Position numbers and translations under genes: made by a program. A DNA stretch of 64,000 nt from Henckelia pumila (lineage: Eukaryota; Streptophyta; Magnoliopsida; Lamiales; Gesneriaceae): contig NC_133120.1 in NCBI RefSeq assembly GCF_033568475.1, forward strand, positions 83,532,151 through 83,596,150, written 5' to 3'. Below are positions 46,922-58,664 of this stretch, piece by piece (within the stretch, counting starts at the first letter, position 1; each line of letters starts with the position of its first letter). The notes under the pieces were generated by a model. It made no database searches. It had not been told where the DNA came from and was given only the letters and a program-made list of their open reading frames with translations.

Positions 46922-47595
46922 TGTTGAAATACAATGAAAACTTTAAATCCAGAAACACACATTACTCGAATCATTCTTCGTGAGCAAAGTTTCCCAAGTC
47001 AGACAAAAACAAGAACACGGTGATAGCTTATAAGACTTATTCACATAACAAAACAACTCAAGTAAGCAATTCGATCAATCAAATAAGAACACTAGTGATT
47101 ACGTGGTTCATCCATCTTTACAGACTTACATCCACGGGAGAACCCTACAACCACTTTCATTGATTTTCAGAAAGTATAAATGAGTACAACTGCAATATCA
47201 ATTTCCAGAATACATCCAAGAATTACACTCAAGTTTAGCCAAACCCTGAGCTCTTATTCTTGCTTCTGTGATTCTGACTGCATGATCTATATTGGATGAT
47301 GAACATCTATCTTCTTCATCCGTCTCTCTTATTCGTTTTTCTCCCCTTTTATTCCTCTGATATTTCTTAGCTCTTGATCGACCACTCAAATCCTCAATAA
47401 TAGGTACTCCTGTTTTTGCATCCAATTAACCAGCTAGTTAAGTCACCCAGTTCACTCAAGAACTAACTTAACAGCTAACTGTATTTAAGGCCCAACTAGA
47501 AAAGGCCCAAATGATCATCATACGAGTGGAATGAACTGGATCAAAGTTTTGTTTGCAAAGGGCAAATCGAAAAATAAAGACACATAACTCCAACA
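46922..47595 (-). repeat. Ty1/copia LTR, 674 bp
   Basis: On the minus strand it runs TGTTGGAGTTATGTG ... GTATTTCAACA, with inverted TGTTG/CAACA ends. A purine tract (CAAGGTGGAGAT) precedes it and a primer-site-like leader plus gag start follow it. It therefore acts both as the 3' LTR of the pol to its right and as the 5' LTR of the gag to its left. Confidence 0.85.
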
Positions 47596-47639
47596 ATCTC
47601 CACCTTGTCTCATCTTTGGTTGGTTGTTCTCCACATAAC

Positions 47640-48142
47640 CCTTAACTGGCTAGCTTGTATTTCCTACCTTTATCAGGTCCAAGCACTACCTAAACTTGAC
47701 ATAGGGCATGCATTTGTTAGAGCATCTGCTGGATTGTGCTCGTGGGTATCTTCTCTAATACCAGTTCACCTTTAGATATTATGTCTCTTATGAAGTGCAT
47801 CTTCGTATCTCTGGTATACGTGTTGTTTAGATAGATGGATAGCATTCTGACTATCACAATAGTTAGTCACTTGATCTTGCTCGATCCCAATCTCGATCAC
47901 CAACCCTTTCAACCATACAACTTACTCAATGGCTTTAGTGGCAACAATGTACTCGGTTTCTGTGGTTGAAAGTGTCACTACGGATTGTAGGCTAGATTCC
48001 ATGTGATGGTTGTTCCATAAAAAAGTGAATATATATCCAATTAGAGACTTGCCTATGCCTAAGTTTCCAGCATAATTCAAATCCACAAAACCAACCACTG
48101 GTTTTCATCATTTGATTTATTTTTGAACATGAGTCCATGTGT
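47640..48142 (-). pseudogene. Ty1/copia RNase H segment
   Basis: Minus-strand translation in pieces gives GFVDLNYAGNLGIGKS, YIFTFLWNNHHMESSLQSVV, TLSTTETEYIVATKAIE and CDSQNAIHLSK, the typical copia RNase H order. Stops and frame changes are present, so it is not functional. Confidence 0.85.
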
Positions 48143-48147
48143 AGTAG

Positions 48148-49260
48148 TGTTAGAACCTAATGGGGGGATTTAGGTTCTATTGGCAACTTTAGCAATTTAA
48201 AGCGATTATGCAAGTACGCAAATGAAGACTTAAAGCAATCAAATATAAATGCGGTAAATAAATGCGTAATGTAAATAAAGCAGTAAAAGTGATAAGAGAT
48301 GTTTATGGAAGTTCGACGATAAATCGTCTACGTCTCCCCTTCTTGGTTAAGATCGATTAACCAAGAATCCACTAGCACTCGAACGTCTTGGCCTTGATAG
48401 CTCCAAGAATAGCCGTACAACTCAACACGATCACCGTGCCGATACAAATCGATACACTTGGCCTTAAGGGCTCCAAGGATAGCCTCGACAATCACACAAC
48501 ACACTTGGCTACACACTCAAGTGTTTACAATTATCGCACAACCAACTCACAAATGATTTTTACAAACAACTCTCGATTTTTGAGCGAATATATCGAATAA
48601 CTCTTTGATAGAACACTTTGAATGAGAGGAGATGCTTGCAAGAGATGAGAGTGAATTGGATATCTCAATTAGCTTGGAATGGCCTCTATTTATAGTTGCA
48701 ATTTCGAGCAGGTTCAGATCCTTCGAACGGGTCTTTGGGTCGTCCGAACTTGTCAGATTCAAATTCAAATTTTTGCGCCTGGTGAACTATTTGGGGGGGG
48801 GGGGGGGTCCGAACTCATCTTCGGGTCGTCCGAACGGCTGCAATAAATTCATTCCGGCAAATTTCTTTCGACAAAATCTTCAGTCGTCGTAAAGGAGTTT
48901 GGGTCCTCCAAACCTGACTTCGGGGCGTCCGATGTTGACTTTCGTGTCCTCCGAGAGTGCCTCCGAACAATATTTTAATTTCAGAAAAATCTTTGGACCG
49001 TTCGAACCGTCTTCGGACCGTCCGAACCTCGGCAAATTCGAACATTAATTCAAATTTTATCTCCAATTTTTTATTATCGGTTCTTGCTTCCAATATTGTC
49101 CATTCACAAAAACATTATTATCTGCAAACTTCTCTCTTTAAACGGTTAGTAAAAATTAACCGAGTTTTATAATCATCAGAACATAATATTTTGAGACTTG
49201 TTAATGCAATAAAAATATTAATCTCTTTACACGAGATTTGTATGCATTTAAGGCGTAACA
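48148..49260. mobile_element. Solo LTR A (1113 bp) inserted in copia pol
   Basis: It begins TGTTAGAACCTAATG and ends AAGGCGTAACA. The target-site duplication AGTAG lies at 48143-48147 and 49261-49265. No internal region is present, so it is a solo LTR. It contains a run of 15 G (48793-48807) and several CGTCCGAAC words (48730-49030). The orientation of the parent element is not certain. Confidence 0.88.
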
Positions 49261-49312
49261 AGTAGTGTTTCTTAAGCATCTCAAAACCCACTTAAGGCTT
49301 CCTAATGATAGA

Positions 49313-52131
49313 TGTAGTGATTTGCACCGTGATCACCAACTAATCAGAAGCTTAAGCATGCAATTAATCGATAAATAAACTTAATCAGAGTAAATGTGGA
49401 ACTGAAATAAACTAATACCATAAAATTAAAACCTAGTGGTCAACCCTGCAATCTTGTCTCGGTCACCACCTAACCTCTCAATCCTCAAGAGAACTACCTG
49501 CAATTTGTCCCATCGAATGGGGTGTCCAGACAACAGAAAAACAACAGGACGTGAGCATAAAACGCTCAGTACGAAAATATGAGTATACAAATATTATATG
49601 CGCATGAATGCAAATGTGCGGTTACAAAGACACGAGGTCAATAACAAACTAGGGCCCTATGTAGGTAGCACGTTGTTCCATCGCTTCAGGAGGTGACCTA
49701 CATAACCAACTGATGGTGACCTGAAACAAGTCCATGTGTCCAACCATCCACTAACAAGATAGGATAAACACCCTACTACAGGATATTACAATGATGCAAG
49801 TTCAAGATGATCACGTATGCAACATAATAACATGTCATAATACATGCAGATAAAATCATGTCATATAAATCATGTAATACATAATAAATGCATACTCAGT
49901 CAAGGTATCTCAAACAGTACTATCGTATCTTTCTAAGACAGATCCTAAAAGCTCTCATCTTGGTTCCAAGACTACCATACAGCAGTACAATTCATAATAA
50001 CCATGCATTATCTAACATACCAAACATCATCTAACATACTCCAAAATCCTTAATTAAACTATAGCATACTCCTTATTTTCTATAAGACGCCAGATTTATA
50101 CCTTCGTCCATCGTCAACCCGCTGATGTCGAATGCCTCAGAGATTGGGCACAGCCTTGCTATGATCCCTGGACACCTCGCCAAAGCTCCGCTGCTTGCTG
50201 TCTGCAATAAAAATACTACTTTTTACTCCAACTCTTAAAGAAATAGTCCCGAAGCCCTTAAAATAAGGTCATTACGGGAGAGGAGAGAATTCATTTCATT
50301 TCAAAATGAGCCATCTCGATCGGCCCCTATTTATAGGTCTCGATCGAACGCTCCGATCTATTCATGAATGCCACGTTCCGATCGATCAAGATCGGACGCT
50401 TCAATCCCCACTTCGAAGGCTCCGATCCCATGCATGCGGCTACATGTTCAATTTCTGTTGACATGATAGGTGTTGCTTTTATGTGTTTTATTGCATTATT
50501 TTGCATTTGTTTTGCATGTTTTTATATTGTTAATGTCATTCATGTTTAGTTATCGAGTATTTATTGCATTCGGATCACTACTCATGATTTTTGATTGGTT
50601 CTAGGAAAAAGATGGAGAAAAGAAAGAGTTTGAGCAAGGAGAATTGACGCAAGAAGGAATCACAAAGCATTAATGGTCCAAAAATTATTTTTTACTCTAG
50701 TGTGATCCTAATCCAATCTCCACCATTCAGATTGTAGTTTAGGATATTTTAAAGTTGTTGTCCAAATTTCAGCTCAATCCGACGATTATATTGGAGATAT
50801 GTTTTTTTGAAAATTATCGCGCGCTGCAGAAAATCAAATGCGAGAATAACATTTTTTGGGGCAGAACCTTGGGCGCCTAGGCGGGATTTTTTGGGCGCCT
50901 AGGCGTGATGCGAACTGAAAAAATTCTGAATTTTTGGCTTCTTAAAAGTCTTGATTCGCGGGCTTTATTTGACGGGCTTTGAGGCACATATAAAAAAAAG
51001 ACTTTAGGCATCAGAATCATAGAGAGGAGACGCAAAGGAGGCGGACAAGGATCGAGAGAGAACAAGAACAAAAAGAGGGAAAAGACAAGAAGAACTCAAA
51101 AACCGCCAACACTAGTTTTCTCTTTCTCTTTTCTTTTTGTTGGAATTTAGGGGATGCTACCCCCAAAACTTTGTTTTGACTTCTTCTTGAAGATTGAATT
51201 TGGTTTTTAAAGCTTTCTTGATTATATTATTGTGTTTATTGCAATTTTGGAGATTGATCAACTTCGAATTGATTTTATGTGTTATAATTGATACTGAAAG
51301 GATATTTTATAACATGATAGAGTAATATAATCCATGGATCTACAACTTGCATAGACATATGAGGTTGGATACATGCTGATAGTCATAGTCCAATAGGTCG
51401 AAAGCTAGAGAATTCCATCATTCATTAATTCAATTGCAATTGCTAAATAACGCAAGGACACTTGGTTATTGCATTTTGTTAATTAGATTAATATAGCTTG
51501 ACAGAGTATATTGATAGATTAGAGAACTCCGTCAGAAGCATGACTTGAGAATTGAAATTCAATCATTAGAGAAAAAAAAGGGTAGGTGAACCGATATCCT
51601 AACAATCGTTTATTTATTTTTTTGAAATTATTTTCTTTATTCTCTTTTGTTTAATCCTTTTATTTTAGTTTATTAATTTATTTTCATCTCATCTTTATTA
51701 ACTAAAGAATAATACTTGAGGTAATTTTGTCATAAATCAATCTATGTGGGACGATACTCGCACTTTGTACACTATATTATTACTTTACTCGTGCACTTGC
51801 GATATATTCAAGCTTAGTTGATATATATTTAGGTTGATTTTCAGTGTTAGTATTTGCTCGATCATGACACGTGCATGGCACTACGATCGGACGCTCTGAT
51901 CTGCCCCGTAACTTCCGAACTCCTTCCCTGGCTCCGATCTGGTTCGGATCCTCCGATCTGGTTCGGATCCTCCGAACTGCCCAAGCCCAAATAAGCCAAT
52001 TAACTATTTTTTAGGCATTTTGGACCCAATTATTTGGTCCATTAGATCATATTACAATCCCTTAATCATGTTTTATTAAATTTAAACATGATAAACAATT
52101 AAGCTTGTAAAATGGAAACCGGGCTACTACA
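49313..52131 (-). mobile_element. Solo LTR B, same family as the chromovirus at 57-64 kb
   Basis: It starts TGTAGTGATTTGCACCG and ends CGGGCTACTACA on the plus strand. The duplication ATAGA lies at 49308-49312 and 52132-52136. It shares with the LTR at 57193-58529 the blocks GACGTGAGCATAAAACGCTC and AGGAGGTG, and the U3 GATCGGA/TCCGATC array. It is split by solo LTR C; without that insert it is about 1.41 kb. Confidence 0.9.
50464..51864 (+). mobile_element. Solo LTR C (1401 bp) nested in solo LTR B
   Basis: It begins TGATAGGTGTTGC and ends GCTCGATCA, with TGAT/ATCA inverted ends. The duplication TGACA lies at 50459-50463 and 51865-51869. Its 3' part (TGTGGGACGATACTCG...CTCGTGCACTTGCG) resembles the end of the Athila-like LTR at 54070-55481, so I infer a related family. 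It carries two GGGCGCCTAGGCG words near 50870-50905. Confidence 0.9.
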
Positions 52132-52136
52132 ATAGA

Positions 52137-54069
52137 TGTTTGGATTATCCATGACTATTGTTACTACACTAACTGACTAACAACATATGCCAACTTTGGC
52201 CTCCTACGGACCATTCCGTAAATAATGCTACCTACTCCAGTAGCATATGATATGTTTATCATTTCCATATTTTCTGTTTCATTCTTAGGACATTGATTTG
52301 TTGATAGCTTTAGGTGTTGTCCCAATGGGGTAGATACTAACTTGGCTTTGTTCATGTTATACCTAACCACTACCTTATTTAGATAAGCTTATTGACTTAG
52401 AGATATGTCATGTTATTTTTCCTGTCTCTTCTTATATCCATCCCAAGAATCTTTCTGGCTTCCCCTAAGTATTTCATTTCGAATTCTGATTTTAGTTGAT
52501 TTCTATATTGCTTCTACTTACAATGATGATTTCATCTACATAGATTAGTAGGTGCAGAGAGCTTGTTTTCCGACCTTTCTGGAGTAAATTCAGCTATAAT
52601 ATCCACTTCTTTCAAATCATGTTCTTAGCATGTAGTCGTCGAATCTTTTATTTCATTGTCTTGGACTTTGCTTTAGTCCAAATAGGGATCTATTGAGTAA
52701 GCATACTTTATCCTTGATTTTAGGCCTTATGAACCCTTTTGATTGATCCATGTACATGACCTCATCAAGGTCACCATGCAGGAAGACATTTTTCTCATCG
52801 AGTTTCTCAAGCTCTAAGTCGAACCGTGTCATTGGTCCAGGCATGACTCTTATGGAGCAGTGTTTTACGACATGTGAGTAGATCTCATTGAAATCTATAC
52901 CTTCAACTTGTGCAAATCCTTTTGCCACTAATCTGGCTTTATATTTCAAACCTCTATTTCTAGGTGTAGTCTCTTTCGATTTGTATATCCACTTGCATCC
53001 CAAAGTCCTCTGTCCTTGTTGTCTCTTCAATAGTTCCCAGGTTTTATTATTTATTAGAGATTTCATTTCTTCCTCTATGGCTTCAATCCACCTGCTACTG
53101 TGTTTACTTGTCATAGCCTCATCATATGAGTTTGTTTTAGAGCTTTCTAATTCTTCAGCTACTGCCAGAGCATACCAGACAAGGTCTGCCTCACCATATT
53201 TCTTAGGAGATCTTATTTCCCTCATACTTATGTCTCTAGCTAAGTTGTAGGAACTTAAATCCTGCTTTGTTTCAACTTGATTTGAGTCTTCTCTTGATTC
53301 ATGATCTAGGCTAAGATCTTTACTTTGCAGCTCCGCCTCAATTGAAGATTTATCTAATCCCATATTTTTTTTATTTCATCAGATTCCTTATAGGTGTATC
53401 CAATTTTGGATTCATCAAATGTTATTTCTTTGGAAGTATAACACGTTGGTCCTTTTGTTTCCAAGTTCCAGACTTTTTATCCCTTTACCCTTTCAGGATA
53501 ACATATGAAGATACACCCCACTGCCCATGCATCCAACTTATATTGTTTTAAGTATGCATATGCAAGACAACCAAGTACTCTTAGAGTTGTGTAGTCTGTT
53601 GGTGTTCCATACCACATTTTCACAGGGGTCTTGAAATTCAAAGCACTTAAAGGGCACCTGTTTACCAAATACGAGGATGTAGAGAGAGCCTTTTTCCAAA
53701 ATGACTTAGATAGGGATGCATTTATAAGCATGTATATCACTCTTTCTAATATTGTTTTATTCAATCTTTTTGCTAAGCTATTTTTTTGTTGAGTTTTAGG
53801 TATTGTCTTGTGTCTTGTGATCCCTTTAGCCCTACATAACTGATTGAAATTATCAGACAGATACTCTAGTTCATTATTTGTTCTCAAGTGCTTCATCCTC
53901 CACTATGTTTTGTTTTCAACTGTTTGCAGCCAATCTTTGAATTTCTCGCATGATTCATTATTTGATTTTAATATGAATGTTCATACTTTCCTTGAGTAAT
54001 AATCAATTATTGTCACAACGTATCTTCCACCTCCATGAGTCTCTGTTCTTGATGGATCCCATAGATATG
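52137..54069 (-). pseudogene. Ty1/copia pol: integrase and reverse transcriptase, decayed
   Basis: On the minus strand, integrase core pieces THGGGRYVVTIIDYYSRKV and LRTNNELEYLSDNF come first; the second catalytic region reads TNNELEY where the family has an Asp-containing TDNG-type motif. VNRCPLSALNFKTP and VLGCLAYAY follow. Then come the reverse transcriptase pieces WIEAIEEEMKSLINNKTWEL, GCKWIYKSK, KARLVAKGFAQ, DVYMDQ-type MYMDQSKGF and LNRSLFGLKQSPRQ, and the TPLGQHLKLS connection. Stops and frame changes separate these blocks. It is clearly copia type and inactive. Confidence 0.92.
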
Positions 54070-55481
54070 TGATAAGTGTATTTTATACACTTAATTTATA
54101 TATGATTTTAATTGTTAAATGTTTGTTTCGAGCAGATTTATGCGTAGTATTGTTATTTTTGTGCTTACAGAGAATTAATGAATTATATTGAAAAAGAGAA
54201 GAAAATAAGAATTTAGGAAGATAAAGGAATTAAAAGAAAATAAGAAGAATAAGTAAAGGAAAAGAAAAGAAAAGAAGAGAACAAGAGAAGGAAACGTGAG
54301 AAAAGTTATTGGGCTTCTTTTTATTGGGCCTCAATGGTTAGCACACATTCAAGCGCTAACGAGAAGACATCAAGCGCAATCGCGCTGTTCATTGAAGGCG
54401 AGAGAATTGAATTCCAGAGACTTATGCCGTTATGCGCGCCCGCGTGTGATTTCTGGAGCGGGCGCGCGTCGCGATATTTTAGCGGAAGGAAACTTTATAT
54501 TTTATTGGGCTTTTGAGTGGGCTTTTGTGCATGATATAAAAGGAATTCTCTTATCAGACAAGAGAAGGGAGCCGCCACAGATTTTTACACACATATCAGA
54601 GTTGATCGTGATCGTGATATTTTCTTCTGAACAATAATTTCTGGGCTTAATTGAAGAACGAATACGGAGTTCGATAGACCGGACACGGCATCGACGACGG
54701 ATTTGTTTTCTATACTTTATTTAATTCTGAATTTATGTCTGGATTTTTGAATATGTTTTGGTTTTATTTGAATTCAGTTATGAACTAATTTTTATAGTCT
54801 AGAGGTCGGATGGAACCTGGTGTAGACGCTTTCATGAATTCTTGATTTTATTGAATTGAGTTTCTTCTAGATTAATTATTTTTTCTAGAATTGATTGTCT
54901 TTCCAATTATCTGATCAATAATTGATTTGTTATATTTATTTGAAATCTGGCACTCGGGATAGGAGATTTTGAATAGGACCAATAGAAAATACAATGTTAT
55001 TTATTTATATCGCTCGGGAGAGTGTATAATGTTAACAGAGCTTTTAAAAAGAACATTGTTTTGAATTGATCACTTCAAATAGATTCTTAATAGGGATATT
55101 GGAATTGAATTGTAGTTGATATATTTTATTCGGCACTCGGGAGAGGGAATAATACACGTAAGTGTTCTTGGCTATTAATTCCTTAAAATTCATGAAGATT
55201 AATTAATTCGGATTGATTGTTATTGAAACCAGGTGAAATCTAAACCTCTAGACCATTTTCTCTGATTGATATTCATTTGAAAGTTGTGTGCGTGCTTTTA
55301 AATCATCCGATTATTTTATTATTCTGCAAAAATTCTCAAAGTTTGATTTTCTAGATAAAGTTTAGACTATTTTAATTACAAATACTAAATATTTTCATTT
55401 TACTTCCTGTGGGATCGATATCTGATTTTATCACTATATTAAAACTTGACACTCGTACGCTTGCGAGGAATTTTCACAACA
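54070..55481 (+). repeat. 5' LTR of an Athila-like Ty3/gypsy element
   Basis: It begins TGATAAGTGTATTTTATACAC and ends TTTTCACAACA, followed six bases later by a primer site. It interrupts copia integrase. The 3' LTR is not in the window. The open frame at 54296-54637 lies inside the LTR and is not supported as a gene. Confidence 0.85.
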
Positions 55482-55487
55482 AATTTT

Positions 55488-55505
55488 TGGCGCCGTTGCC
55501 GGAGA
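55488..55505 (+). promoter_or_regulatory. Primer-binding site of the Athila-like element
   Basis: TGGCGCCGTTGCCGGAGA is close to the aspartate-tRNA type primer site known from Athila and related plant elements. Confidence 0.82.
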
Positions 55506-55717
55506 GTAAATTTTGATTATTTTTAGTCTTGTTACCAATTAGTCTAGATTTTAATTTAGAGTTTTTTAATTTTATTTTAAGTTACTAATTAATTTATTCT
55601 CATTTTTAATTGCAGTCTATGCGATGATCTCAAAGTGCGAATTCTTTACTTTTTGATCCAGAGATCGAACGAACTGCACGTGCTTTAAGAAGAGTTAGAA
55701 GAGAAGAAATTGAAAGA

Positions 55718-57192
55718 ATGGCTGAACAAGAAGCACAACAAGCTCCCCTGGTGCCAATTACAGATCACTTCAGGCCAGTAATCCAGGCTCACTACTCTGG
55801 AATAGCTCGTGGAACTATCAACGCAAACAATTTTAAGTTGAAGCCGGCCTTGATCAATATGGTTCAACAGAACCAATTTAATGGGAGCACCACTGCTGAT
55901 CCTCACCTACACCTACGCACTTTCTTGGAGATAACCGATACGGTAAAAATTAATGGTGTATCTGAGAATATTATTTGTTTACGCTTATTTCCTTTTTCTC
56001 TCAGGGATCAAGCAAGGAGTTGGTTGCAATCACTGCAGTTTGTAAGCATCACTACTTGGGAGGGGATGACAGAAAAATTTCTTGCTAAATATTTTCCACC
56101 TGCCAAGTCCTCCCAGTTGAAGATAGAGATCAGCACCTTCCGGCAGATGGACACTGAACAGCTATACGAGGCATGGGAAAGGTACAAAGAATTACTTAGA
56201 TGTTGTCCTAACCACAATTTTGCAGATTGGGAACAGATCGAGTGGTTTTAAAACGGACTGAATGCGCCTACGAGGATGAATGTGGATTCTGCGGCTGGAG
56301 GTACCATTTTTGCTAAGGACCATGTACAGGCCTATGATATGCTGAAACAGATGACGATCAACAGTTTTCAATGGTCATCTGAGCGTATGGGAGTAAAGAA
56401 GCCAACTGGAGTGTATGCAGTGGATCCTCTCACATCCATCACTACTCAATTATCTGCACTGACTACACAGGTAGCTGCATTGAATAAAGTAAGTGTTACA
56501 GAACCAGCAGGTGTCCCGGGTGCAGTGGATGAATCACACTATCATGAACAAGCTCAGTACATAAATTAGAGAGGTTATGGAGGCTATCGAGGTAAACCTG
56601 TCCCAAATACTTATCATCCTAGCTTGCGTAATCATGAAAATTTTTCGTATGCTAACAATAGAAATGTGTTGAATCCTCCGGGGTTCAATGGAAACAAGGA
56701 TGAGGGTAAGCAGTCTTTAGAGGATGTTGTTAGTACCTTTGTACAGGAATCAGGTAAGAGGATGGCGAGAACTGAGTCTCGCCTTGACAGTTTGGAGACG
56801 CACATGGCCAACATGGGTGATGTACTTCAATCCATGGAGACTAGCATTGGGCAGTTGGCAAACGCACTGAAAGATAATAATCGCGGTCAATTCCCAAGCA
56901 ACACAGAGGTAAATCCCAAGGAGCAGTGCAATGCCATAGAGTTGAGGAGTGAAAAAAAAGTTGGAGTCCAAATCCCTACTGTTGCAGAGAAGAAAATTGA
57001 GGAGAAAGTTGAAGAGAAGGAGCTTAAAACTAAGCCGAAACCGATGTACAAGCCTCCACTTCCCTACCCGCAGAGGTTCAAGAAGAAAGTTTTGGACGAG
57101 CAGCTCTCCAAATTCTTGGAGATTTTCAAGAAAATTCACATCAACATCCCCTTTGCTGATGCTTTGGAACAAATGTCGAACTACTCAAAATT
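55718..57192 (+). pseudogene. Athila-like gag with two in-frame stops, truncated
   Basis: One reading frame runs from MAEQEAQQAPLVPITDHFRP to NIPFADALEQMSNYSKF. It carries the Retrotrans_gag pattern (RDQARSWLQSL, KFLAKYFPPAKSSQLK, LYEAWERYKELLRCCPNHNF) and ends in a linker before protease. Two nonsense codons interrupt it at 56249-56251 (TAA, in place of a Tyr codon in the family pattern FYNGL) and 56567-56569 (TAG). The frame is otherwise unbroken. It is cut at 57192 by the next retrotransposon, so protease and pol are outside the window. Confidence 0.88.
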
Positions 57193-58529
57193 TGTAGTGA
57201 CCCTTACCCGGATCACCTACTAAACAGAACTTAGGCATGCAATTAACTTAATAAAACAGATAACAGAATAAAACTGCGGAAACCAATAACATTATACAAT
57301 CCCAAGTAAAGGAATCTGTAATTATCCAATATTATACAACCAAATCGAATAGCTGTATAAACCCAAACAACAGTAATAAAGCCTAGACGAAGCTCCAGCT
57401 GGCCAACCACTGACTAGCCCCTCCTGGATCCACCCTCCTCGTCCAATCGCAAACCTGCCCCATGGAATAGGGTGTCCAGAAAATACAGAGTGCGAGACGT
57501 GAGCATAAAACGCTCAGTGCGAGAGTATGAGTATACATGCATGCAAAGTGAACTCCCTATAGACTCGAGGTCAAGGATCAGATAACAGAGACAGACCGGG
57601 CCCTGGTATGTAGCACGCTGTGCCGTCGCTTCAGGAGGTGGCTCCCATACCGAGATAACCGTGGAAACACCGGACCCAAATCGATGGAAGTCCATCCACT
57701 AACAGGATAGGGTACAACCCTACTACAAACATCTCGAAGGAGATACAACAAGATGCAAATGAATGCAGCATAATATCATGGCATATAAATCATGCAGTCA
57801 CATAATACATGCATACTCAGTCAGGATATCTCGAACAGTACTTTCGTACCTCAAATACCAGGTAGGCACTACCAGCTCTAAGTCCAAGCCTAAAGTCCGC
57901 CTACACAGCGAAATGATACTACTATCATTACAGTGCTCTAAAAGCCTTAACTAAGCTATTGCATACTCCTAAATATTTATAGGGAGCAAAAGCTATACCT
58001 TCGTCCGTCGTTAGCCTTTGATGTCGATGCCTCCAGAACTTGGGCACAACTCCGCTACGACTACCGAACGCCTCTCCGACCTCCGGACCAAGCCTAAGAA
58101 GACTAGAACAGCTCGAATATGACTAGAAATAGGGAGGAAATCCGGAATTGGCAAGGAGAAATGAAGTCTCGGCCTTCTATTTATAGACAACGATCGGAGC
58201 CTCCGATCCTCGATCGGAACGTCCGAACCTCGATCGGAACGTCCGATCCTGCCATCGGAGCTTTCGAAGATCCTGATCTGCCACGTGTCAAAATATCACT
58301 TGTTGACTCCAGATAGGGGTGATCGGAACGTCCGAACCTGATCGGAGCGTCCGATCCAGCCACACGTCATGGATGACGTAATATCATCGGTGCCTCCGAT
58401 CCTCATCGGAGCTTCCGATCCCGATCGGAGCTTCCGATCGTCCCTTCAGAGCTTCCGATCCGTTCAATCCCCAATTTATTTAATTAGCATTAATCCTTTA
58501 ATTACTCAATTAGGGCACGGGCTACTACA
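57193..58529 (-). repeat. 3' LTR of chromovirus 3, 1337 bp
   Basis: The ends are TGTAGTGACCC and GGGCTACTACA on the plus strand. 58188-58460 holds about ten degenerate copies of GATCGGA.C.TCCGATC. The open frames at 57414-57695 (also seen in the other LTR at 63366-63647) and 58119-58316 are LTR sequence. Confidence 0.95.
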
Positions 58530-58545
58530 TTCTCCCCCACTTAAG
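58530..58545 (-). promoter_or_regulatory. Polypurine tract of chromovirus 3
   Basis: CTTAAGTGGGGGAGAA on the minus strand lies directly before the 3' LTR. The conserved ATTTCGAGGACGAAAT lies just upstream at 58548-58563. Confidence 0.88.
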
Positions 58546-58664
58546 ATATTTCGTCCTCGAAATCAGATCTTAAGTACCGAATGCAAATACAGAAATCAGA
58601 AACATTCTTTATTCAAATCAAACGTTTACAGAGTTTGCAACTGAATACAACTTAAAGAATGAAA

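Larger units (their letters stand above)
47596..54069 (-). mobile_element. Ty1/copia retrotransposon, decayed, with nested insertions
   Basis: The internal region reads on the minus strand from integrase (right) to RNase H (left). It is interrupted by two solo LTRs (48148-49260 and 49313-52131, each with its own target-site duplication) and is cut at the right by an Athila-like element at 54070. Between the two solo LTRs, 49261-49312 still encodes copia sequence (KWVLRCLRNTTC). The 5' part is beyond the Athila insertion or lost. Confidence 0.85.

Noticed and set aside
56249-56251. Athila gag TAA read as programmed readthrough
   Set aside because: No second copy to compare, and a second nonsense codon downstream makes decay the simpler reading.
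57414-57695. 93-aa frame repeated at 63366-63647
   Set aside because: Both copies are the same LTR sequence of chromovirus 3; no protein-like features.
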